Origin: Saccharum officinarum
Lineage: Eukaryota > Streptophyta > Magnoliopsida > Poales > Poaceae
Direction: 5' to 3'
DNA length: 64,000 nucleotides
Assembly (NCBI GenBank): GCA_020631735.1
Contig: CM036167.1
Span: 3,352,988-3,416,987, forward strand
Shown here: in pieces, positions 46,624 to 55,471 of the stretch
How positions within the stretch are numbered: the first letter of the stretch is position 1
How the letters are laid out: every line of letters starts with the position of its first letter
Made by a program: the position numbers and the translations under genes
Notes under the pieces: model-generated
Told to the model about the DNA's origin: nothing
What the model saw: the letters and a program-made list of their open reading frames with translations, nothing else
The model's database searches: none

Positions 46624-48227
46624 ATGGCTGCTCTGTCGGCAGGCGCGCTGGCTCCGCTCGCAGGTTGCAACCGCTCAAGCCTAGCACCTTTCCTCCCTCT
46701 GATTTATCGTCTTTCTTGGTTGCCTGGTTCGTTACTCTTCCCCAATTTTCTTTCGTTTCTAGGTCTGTCTCCGCTCCCGTGGTGCAGCCCGGCTGCGTTA
46801 TACTGCCGAAGGAGTCCTCCACTTCTCAAGGTGCTGTATCATCAATGGCTCTAGAACCAATTATGCGCTATTTCCAAATGTCGTCACTCGTCAGTTTACA
46901 TGCTTTATTACATTTTAGGTCTCCATCGCCAAGACGCGGCCTTCTGTTCACCAATTTGCTCCTGCAAGCCTCCGAAAATGTGCGGCTATGTCAGAACATG
47001 GACGTCAGGAACTCGGGACCAATGAGTACCAGCTGGATGATGATGAGCCGCTTTGGCTGGCAGTGTTCAGAGAACTTATTGTGTAAGTGTGGATTGCCTC
47101 CCTTGTTGGTTTGTCTGAATGTGAAATTGAATTTGTTACTTTGTATTGTTAGGGGTTTGAAGGGATTGGTAGCTTTCTTAGCTGAGCAGCCGAGGCAACT
47201 GAAGCACCTGGAGTGGCCGGGCTTTCAGCACACGGTATGCCCCCTGCATTGGACATTATTGAGGTGTTTAGAGAATTGCCATGACGCATTGCTAAATATA
47301 ATGTGATTTGCTGCCCATATTAGGTTAGTATCAGCAAAGGCAAGGGAAGTGCAATTTTAGCTTGTCTGGATGTGTTGAATTTGCAGCATATGTTGTGTAG
47401 GAGCACGTGCTAAACGACCAGAACTAATTGGTAATGTATAGTGGCAGAGTGGCGCTGTAGGTTGTTATTGAGATTGAAGTACACTGTGCACATTTTTATG
47501 ACTATTCTATAAAATCAAAGGGGCAGCCATCTAGATGTTTTTTTTTTTTTGAAATAAAGCAGCCATCTAGATGTGAGATGTGGATAAATTCGATTGATAA
47601 CCTGAATTACCTTCAACCAACAAGTGCCAATATGTGTTTATTTTCAATAAGGGGCTAAAGTTTTCCTTGTTCTGATTCCTTTTTCGATGAAGTGTTAAAT
47701 TATGTCCATATCCTGACATCCTTATTCTAGTTTTCACCATACTTACGTTTACCAATGCCAGTTTTCTCAATGAATCTTGAATTTATTGGCATGCCATATT
47801 CATATGCATCCTAGATGGGCAATGTGGATTCTAACCTTATGAGTATAAATATGTCTCCATATGCATTTTTCATAGCTTCACATTCAAATGTTACTTGTAG
47901 AACTAGAATTTGGTCCAATCCTGTGTAGTTCTTTGACTGTGTCTAATAGGCACAGCTGGATTATAGTTTTTCCCCCCTTCAAGTGCATGGCCTTAGCCGC
48001 CTTATTGTGATCATTTTATGCTGTAATTTTAAATATTTTGAAGCTGCTGCATCAACAAAAACAAAGAGAACTTTGCTTACCTCTTGATCTAATCAAATCG
48101 TCATCATTGGCAGATGAAGACGGCTACACTTACTCTTGTACTGGTAGCTGTGTTTATTGTTGCATTGTCAACTATTGATGCTGCCCTCTGCTACATGCTG
48201 GCGTGGCTACTTCGAAAATCTGCGTAG
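46624..48227 (+). CDS. Plastid-type SecE translocase subunit (SECE2-like), five exons
   Basis: Proposed exons are 46624-46663, 46763-46830, 46919-47082, 47153-47234 and 48114-48227, all with GT-AG introns and a continuous frame (155 aa). The start MAALSAGALAPLAG with the following Arg/Ser/Pro-rich stretch looks like a chloroplast transit peptide. The acidic YQLDDDEPLWLAVFRELIV, then GLKGLVAFLAEQPRQLK and HLEWPGFQHT, is the amphipathic SecE segment. It is followed by one transmembrane helix (TATLTLVLVAVFIVALS, then TIDAALCYMLAW) and a short LLRKSA tail. SecE clamps the SecY channel; plants have thylakoid (SECE1) and envelope (SECE2) forms, and the tail resembles the latter more. Exons 3-5 are firm. 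Intron 1 (99 nt) is in frame and could be retained. Confidence 0.8.
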
Positions 48228-50100
48228 AATAATGGTATGCTACTTGTTTCTTAGACCCGAATTGTTTACAACTCTCTGGTCCATATTACATTGGACATTA
48301 GAATGCAGGTGATCTAGTCTCTTATGATTGATAAATTTAATAGTTAAACACAGGACAGTTTTCTTTGTACTTTGGGTGTTGCTAGTGGTGCACCGTACCT
48401 TTCCATTCATGTTATTCATCTGAAGAAGTAATTACAAATAGAATGCTTATGTTGTTTGCCATCAGACTTGGAGAATCAGATGAAGTGATCTTTAAGGACC
48501 ACATCTCGCAGTTACACTGATTGCTGCTTAAGTGTTGCCATATGGATGCTGTCGATTTACTGACACGCGATTCATTGATCAGCAGGAATATCCATGTATT
48601 GCTTGAATATGATTTAGCCAGGCTGGATAGTAGCAGGCACCAGGCACTAGCTGGAATGCAAGCTCTTGTTGTCGTAGGGGTCAGCAATGTTATGCTAGCA
48701 GGAAGGTGGATCTTGCACGGTGTACCATTTTATTTTGAGAGTACTGAGAAAATCAAAAGAGATGTCCTTCAAATAGTGCTAATGTCATGTGATGCAGAAG
48801 CTCATAGTAGCATTTGAAAGGAAGGTATCTGGTTTCAGATGAAAAAAAAAGAAGATATAGTTGTCTGTGTGAAACAGTTAAATAGGTCTAGCCAAAACTT
48901 GAGGTCTGATTTAACAGAGAAAGAGCACATCCTGGAGAGGATCAGAGAATTGTGTGTAGTGATTTGTAACTTCTTTTTTATGTTAGGCAAACTTGCTTGT
49001 AACTTGCTGTCCATCGGCTAGATCTGAAGAATTTTTTAAGAACGTGTGGTCTACTTTGTATCTAGACTTTTGCTATGTATCTAGACATCATTATTTATCT
49101 AGATGCATAGCAAATGGATGTACCAAAAAGTTAAAGCGACTTATAATTGAACGGAGGAGGGAGTACATGCGAGAGTTTTGGAAGAAATAGATGTCAACAT
49201 TTCATGCAATAACATTACTGGCTTTATCACATAATGTGCACATTTATAATTGATCTCAGTTGTGATTCAAGGACATGGATACCACAACTATCTGGTGATT
49301 TCCTGCGACCGTTTTGGCGTTTGAACCAAAAGTCACAGAGAGATGATAAAAATATTCATAAATCCTTCATCAGTACTTTCATAATCCTCTCCTTTACATT
49401 GTTAAAAAGAAAATGTTTGCTATAAGTGCTTCCAAATTAGACTCTGTGATTGTGCGTTACAATTAATTAATATGAATCATCAATGAATCAATTAGAATGT
49501 GGTAGGAAAGGGTGGTGTCATGCTACCAAAGCCACAGTAAAGCTGATGCAATATGTTCATCTCAAATTCCACATCTTTATCCATCCTCTGCTTATTCAGA
49601 GCCATTTGATCCAAACATTGCATTCCCCATAAGATCATACGCACCAGGCAAGCAAAAATCAGATACACAGAATGGCAGCTCACAGAAGACAAATATTCTG
49701 TTTCACAAGATGTGGACTTTGGCTTTGTTCTTCGCGCAAAATGCGAGCTCAGGATGCACATCACCACATTGGGAAAACGAGTGCTGAATAAGTAGTATTT
49801 CTGTACACAGATTTTTTCATAGCACCTGTACAAAGTGCACACACAAACCAATCACATAAGTTATGATATATTACAGCTGACTGCCCAAATCCAAATCGTT
49901 CCCTACATCTTTTTGCCTAATTGTCCAAACTACAAAGCCAACAGCTCAAACAAATCAACTCCACACTCAACCCAACCCAAACAAGTCAACCTATCCAATA
50001 CTTAGTATGTCGAATACAAGCTAAATATATGACATCAGGAATGTACAATGCTAGTGCAAGAACTTATGATGCCCATTTACAATACTCAATACTTCGTCAA
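48228..50100. other. 3' flank of the SecE-like gene and intergenic DNA up to the gap
   Basis: The 3' UTR is probably within the first few hundred bases. A 98-codon frame at 48521-48817 has no known domain and ordinary AT-rich composition. Nothing resembling an LTR, which RLC-2 would need here, is visible left of the gap. Confidence 0.4.
49049..49166. mobile_element. Stowaway-like MITE remnant
   Basis: TATCTAGACTTTTGCTATG and TTATTTATCTAGATGCATAG are followed by AAGTTAAAGCGACTTATAAT and AACGGAGGAGGGAGTAC. The right terminus is good. The left terminus has been lost. Confidence 0.65.
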
Positions 50101-50200
50101 NNNNNNNNNNNNNNNNNNNNNNNNNNNNNNNNNNNNNNNNNNNNNNNNNNNNNNNNNNNNNNNNNNNNNNNNNNNNNNNNNNNNNNNNNNNNNNNNNNNN
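50101..50200. other. Assembly gap (100 N)
   Basis: Exactly 100 N, the usual placeholder for a gap of unknown size. It cuts the env-like ORF of RLC-2 and hides the rest of that ORF, the polypurine tract and the 3' LTR. Confidence 0.99.
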
Positions 50201-50556
50201 GTCTGAGCTGGCTGTTCCGCTGTACCTCTGAAGGTGTTGTAGGTGGCATCAACTGACATAGTATCTTCATCCATTGGACTTCTCTGTGCCCTCAGTGGTC
50301 TTAGTGGTCTCTGTACCAAGCTGTCGTCCTTCAAGATGAAAACGACTGTCTCCATGTGTATACAACTGCTCCTGCCACCACTCTCTACTGCATCTGCTGC
50401 ATCTGCCACTGCCTGAGCTATCTCTGCATCAGTGAGAGTCTTCTTCTTCTTTCTGGCCATGATCTTTATGCGTTTTCCACGCGCAACCTCAGACAGACGA
50501 GGAGGACTGTCGTCCCCGTCACTAGGAGCACCACCGGCATTCTTGCAACGAACCAT
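50201..50556 (-). CDS. RLC-2 env-like/third ORF, start only (cut by gap)
   Basis: ATG at 50554-50556 opens MVRCKNAGGAPSDGDDSPPR, then a Lys-rich KRIKIMARKKKKTLTDAE and an Ala-rich helix (IAQAVADAADAVESGG). It continues open (118 codons) into the gap. It lies downstream of RNase H on the element strand, where Sireviruses carry an additional or env-like ORF. The basic N-terminus and lack of a signal peptide or membrane segment in the visible part do not themselves support an envelope function. The name reflects position only. Confidence 0.55.
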
Positions 50557-51375
50557 GCTGTCACACTGTCGAAAACCTCTGAAGGATGATGTACTGACAC
50601 TCGAGAGGCTTGGCCTCAGTCCGTATCCGTAGGCTTGGCCTCGGATCTAATCAACAGGACAGCAGTCACCCCGACACACCGACAAACTCGCTGAAAAGAT
50701 GGAATAGATGGATCTACTATAAGCAACATATATGATCTAAAGGTACGAAACCCTAGAGGAAGCAAGCATATAAGATAAGACGTGAAACGAAACTCGATGG
50801 CTACCTCGGATCGACGAGAAAACGGTGACCTAGGTCGCGAGACTTCCCGACGCACCGGACGAGCGCTGATTCGCCGAAACATAAGTCGATTAGGGTCAAC
50901 GAAAACAAAATTTCGACAAACCCTAATACGAAGATCAAGGAAGTGCGAAACAACCTCGGAGCGAAGACGTCACGCGAAGACGATTCGACGACGAACGACA
51001 CGACAGACGGAGGTGCGAACCCTAGGGTTAGGGCCACGCGCGATGGACGAAGGTCGAGGATGAGGACGATGGCAGGGACTGGCTAGAGGTCAAGGATGGT
51101 CTCTGGCAGCCGCAGCAGTGCCTCACAGCGGTGGCGGCGGCGGCGGCGCGGCGCGGCGGTGGCGACGCAGAGAGCGGCGGCTGCGCGGGCGCTGTGGAGG
51201 AAGCGGGTCACGCGAGAGAGAGGAGAGGCCGCAGGGCCAGGCGGTGGCGTAGGCACGGCGGAAATCTCCGATGAGCGGCGGTGCGGCGGTGCTCCGGTGA
51301 GCGGTGGCGCGGCGCGCTAGGGCACGGAGGCGGCGGTTGCAAGTGTACGGGCAGAAAAACGAAGGAACGCGAAAG

Positions 51376-51760
51376 ATTATATGAGGGGTTAGATCCGCTC
51401 GAAACGCGACGACCAGACACGGTGGTCGATGTGACCGGACGCGGAGAGGCAGCGTCCGGTCACATTCCAGTAAGCTCCTGGAATGACCGGACACGTCCGA
51501 TTATCCATGATCGGACGCTGACATCGTCCGGTTTTGATTTGCCCAGAAAACTGAGACGGATGACCGGACGCGGTGGTGGTTATCGGGATCGGATGCGGTG
51601 GTCAACAGGGGCACGTCCGGTGCAGCGTCCGGTTGCTTGATCAGAAGATGGTCTTCAGGATGACCGGACGCGCTGGTGGTCGCCGGGACCGGACGCGGTG
51701 GTGAAGCAACACTGCGTCCGGTGCAGCGTCCGGTCCAGCGTCCGGTCAATGTTTTTCACC
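51376..51760 (-). promoter_or_regulatory. Internal LTR-promoter-like module upstream of the env-like ORF
   Basis: 51420-51760 is packed with at least ten GACCGGACGC/GCGTCCGGTC half-palindromes of the kind that fill U3 of the RLC-2 LTR (58590-59100). On the minus strand the cluster is followed by ACCCCTCATATAATC, with TATAAT at 51376-51381. Compare GGGGTCTATAAATAC in the LTR. A GC-rich leader then leads to the ATG at 50556. This is an inferred second promoter; no transcript data are available. Confidence 0.45.
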
Positions 51761-52279
51761 CTTTTTCATTCCGAACTTAGACGCGACTTCTCCCAATCAA
51801 GTTCCAATTCAAAGAGACACAGATAAACACCAATTGGAACAAGATATGAGTGACCTCACTCAAACCCTCAAGTTTCTCAAAATAGATTGCCTTAGGCTAA
51901 TATTATTTTTAGGAAAATAGGCAACAAACACCCGAGGAGCAACGTATGGCCATGCAATAGAGCTTTTGACCCTTGGGAGCGTCAAAATGCTCTCTCTACC
52001 CATGGACGAACACAGAGGTTGCTCAAACTTAACCGAAAAGGAACGACAAAACAACAACATGCATATGCAATGCAAAACAAGTAAGTAAAGCTAGGTTGCT
52101 TGTCATGTTTGATCCACGGTTAGGCTTCTTCACTCCTCCAAAGGAGGGTTATCGTAACCATGTTAGTCAAGCCCTAGATGCATTGCGGGTAATTAAACAT
52201 GACATATAATACAATGCAATGCAAGGGACAACACAAGCTCATCTTTTAAAGTTACTAGAATCAAGCACATTTAGTTCAC

Positions 52280-54110
52280 TTCTCAACCTACAAAAGGTAG
52301 CTTCATCCAAAGGTTTAGTGAAGATATCCGCTAATTGATTCTCACTTCTTACACCTTCTAGTGATATGTCATTTTTAGCAACGTGATCTCTTAGAAAGTG
52401 GTGGCGGATATCAATGTGCTTGGTGCGAGAGTGTTGTACCGGATTATTAGCATTTTAACCGCACTTTCATTGTCACATAAAAGTAGCACCTTTTTAAGAA
52501 CAACTCCATAGTCTAGGAGGGTTTGTTTCATGTATAGGATTTGTGCACAACAAGCCCCCGCGGCAATGTATTCCGCCTCGGCGGTGGACAAAGCCACACT
52601 ATTTTGCTTTTTAGATGACCATGATACTAAGGATCTCCCAAGCAAATGGCACCTCCGGATGTGCTCTTTCTATCAATTTTGCAACCGGCATAATCCGAAT
52701 CGGAGTAGCCAACTAGTTGGAATCTAGCTCCTTTGGGGTACCATAGTCCGATGCTTGGAGTATACTTAAGATATCTTAGGATTCTTTTTACGGCACTTAA
52801 GTGAGGTTCTTTAGGGCACGCTTGAAAGCGGGCACACATGCACACACTAAACATGATGTCGGGCCTAGATGCGGTAAGGTATAACAAGCTACCAATCATA
52901 GAACGGTAAAGAGTTTGATCGATTGGTTTACCTCCCTCATCTAGGTCGAGATGTCCATTAGTTGGCATTGGGGTCTTGATTGGCTTGCATTCTTCCATCT
53001 TGAATCTTTTGAGAAGATCCTTGGTATACTTCTCTTGAGAGATAAAGATCCCTTCTCTCATTTGCTTGACTTGAACCCCAGGAAGAATGTTAGCTCACCA
53101 ATCATTGACATCTCGAACTCTTTTGACATCAATTCACCAAATTCTTTGCAATAGTCTTCATTTGTTGACCCGAAGATGATATCATCAACATATACTTGAC
53201 AAATGAAGATCTCTTCTTTGAATTTCTTGGTGAATAGTGTGGTGTCAACCTTCCCAATGGTGAAGCCCTTCTCAATGAGGAAGTCCCGAAGGCGCTCGTA
53301 CCACGCTCTAGGGGCTTGCTTGAGCCCATATAGCGCCTTGGACAACCTATAAACATGATTAGGATATCTAGGGTCTTCAAACCCGGGAGGTTGTTCAACA
53401 AAGACTAGTTCATTTATAAAGCCATTTAAGAATGCACTTTTCACATCTATTTGATATAGTTTCATATCATGATGTGATGCATATGCAAGTAGGATACGGA
53501 TGGCTTCAAGTCTTGCAACGGGTGCAAAAGTCTCTCCAAAATCAAGACCTTCAACTTGAGAGAACCCTTTTGCCACTAGTCTTGCCTTGTTTATTACCAC
53601 TACCCCTTGATCATCTTGTTTATTTCGGAACACCCATTTGGTTCCAATGACTCTTGCACCTTTTGGATGCTCTTCAAGTGTCCATACTTGATTGCGGTCG
53701 AAGTTGTTCAATTCTTCATGCATGGCATTCATCCAATCCAGATCTTGAAGAGCTTCTTCTACATTCTTAGGTTCAAGACAAGAGACAAAAGAGTGATGTT
53801 CAACAAAAGAATTAAATTTTTGAGATCGAGTCATTACACCCTTTGTAGGACTCCCTATGATGAGATCTTGTGGATGTGCTTGAAGTAGAGGTGAGTTTCT
53901 TCGATCAACCATTTGAGGGGTAGGATGAGGAGCATCAACGTCTTGTGCTTGTGCCTTGGCTTGATGATGAGAGACATGGGTGTCTTCATTTTCAACTCTC
54001 TCATTCTTGTCATCATCTTGAGGCACATATGATGATGATGGTGGATTGACAATTTGTACATCGTCTTCATCATCTTTAGGCTTGATGTCACCTACCAGCA
54101 TGTTCTTCAT
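52280..54110 (-). pseudogene. RLC-2 reverse transcriptase and RNase H
   Basis: The minus-strand frame 54110-53058 contains [20 protein letters not shown], then [52 protein letters not shown] and the catalytic YVDDIIFGS, all standard copia RT. A frameshift after ELTFFLGF moves to REGIFISQEKYTKDLLKRF, then PYRPIM-like linker sequence and RNase H text (VGYSDSDYAGCKIDRKST). Another shift moves to SWSSKKQNSVALSTAEAEY, and a third follows NESAVK. The last RNase H and pol tail (RDHVAKND, ENQLADIFTKPLDEATF) is readable in pieces to about 52280. Confidence 0.88.
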
Positions 54111-54299
54111 GGCTCCCTCAATGGTTCATCACCTACATCATCACAATTCTCAATTGCTCCTTGGGAGCCATTAGACTCATCAAATTCCACATCATATGTT
54201 TCTTCAACCAAACCGGTGGCGTGGTTAAATACTCTATATGCTTTGGACTTTGATGAGTAGCCAACAAGAAACCAATATCACAACGTCTTTGGAACTTCC

Positions 54300-55440
54300 C
54301 TAGGTGTTGACGCTTCTTGTAGATGTAGCATTTGCAACCAACACCCGGAAGAATGAGACGTCCGGCTTCTTCCCATTTAGCAACTCATAAGGGGTCTTGC
54401 AAAGGAACTTTTGTAGGAAGAGGCGATTTGAAGCATAGCATGCGGTGTTGATTGCCTCGGCCCACAATTTTTCCGGTGTATTGTACTCATCTAGCATTGT
54501 TCTTGCAAGAGTGATCAAGGTCCGGTTCTTCCTCTCAACTACACCATTTTGTTGAGGAGTGTAGGTTGATGACACTTCATGCTTGATTCCAATTTCATCA
54601 CAATAGGCTTCAATGTTGGTGTTGTCAAACTCTTTTCCATTGTCACTTCTAATCTTCTTTATCTTGACTTCAAATTCATTTTGAGCTCTCTTTGCAAACT
54701 TCTTGAAGCAACTTGCCACTTTGGATTTGTCATGAAGAAAGAAAGTCCAAGTGTATCTTGAGAAGTCATCCACAATCATAAGACAATAAAGATTTCCACC
54801 CAAACTCTTGTAAGTTGTAGGACCAAACAACTCCATGTGAAGGAGTTCTAGCACTCTTGATGTTGACATGTATGCTTTGGTTGGATGAGTGTTTGCAACT
54901 TGTTTGCCGACTTGACATGCACTACAAGGTTTGTCCTTTTCAAACTTTACATCCTTTAAGCCTCTTACTAGTTCTTTCTTTAATAGCTTGTTGAGAGTGT
55001 TCATTCCAACATGAGCAAGCCTCCTATGCCAAAGCCATCCAAGTGTGGTCTTGGTGAACAAACATGTCATCAAGTTTGCATCTTCGGAGGTGAAGTCAAC
55101 AAGATAAAGATTGTTGTATCCAAAACCTTTGAAAATCACTTGCTTGTCATCTATCTTGGTAACAACCACTTCATTTGGACCAAACAAGCATTGGTAGCCA
55201 AGATCGCAAAGTTGCCCAACGGATAGTAAATTGAAACTCAATGAAGCAACATAGAGCACACTGGAGAGAGAATGATCATTTGATATTGCAACCTTACCTA
55301 TACCCTTGACTTTGCTCTTGGAATTATCCCCAAATGTGATCTTGTCTTGGCATACCCCATCCTCTTCAAGTGAGGTGAACATACGAGGATCACCGGTCAT
55401 GTGTTATGTGCAACCACTATCAATCACCCAATGAGATCCA
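54300..55440 (-). pseudogene. RLC-2 protease end and integrase
   Basis: Upstream, HWVIDSGCT is followed by TAA where RLC-1 has CAA, so the protease region has a stop. From 55400 the frame is open for 366 codons: ITFGDNSKSKVKGIGK, then WLWHRRLAHVGM with a downstream CSAC (zinc-binding HHCC), LLHMELFGPT, IRSDNGKEFDN and YTPQQNGVVERKNRTL. The first catalytic Asp of the DDE core, normally HMDLFGPT, reads Glu here; the second Asp and the Glu are present. The frame then runs out at 54300, so the link to RT is broken by frameshift. Confidence 0.88.
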
Positions 55441-55471
55441 CCGGTCTTGTAGTTCACCTACACACAAGAGA

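Noticed and set aside
46119..47306. 395-codon + strand frame, the longest non-transposon frame in the window
   Set aside because: It reads through the exons of the SecE-like gene in the wrong phase. The splice-consistent frame gives recognisable SecE sequence; this one gives none.
48521..48817. 98-codon + frame downstream of the SecE-like gene
   Set aside because: No recognisable domain, no splice context, and ordinary chance length in this composition.
51123..51494. 123-codon minus-strand protein in the RLC-2 internal module
   Set aside because: It overlaps the palindrome cluster and leader, is Arg/Pro-rich with no domain, and similar frames open on the other strand.
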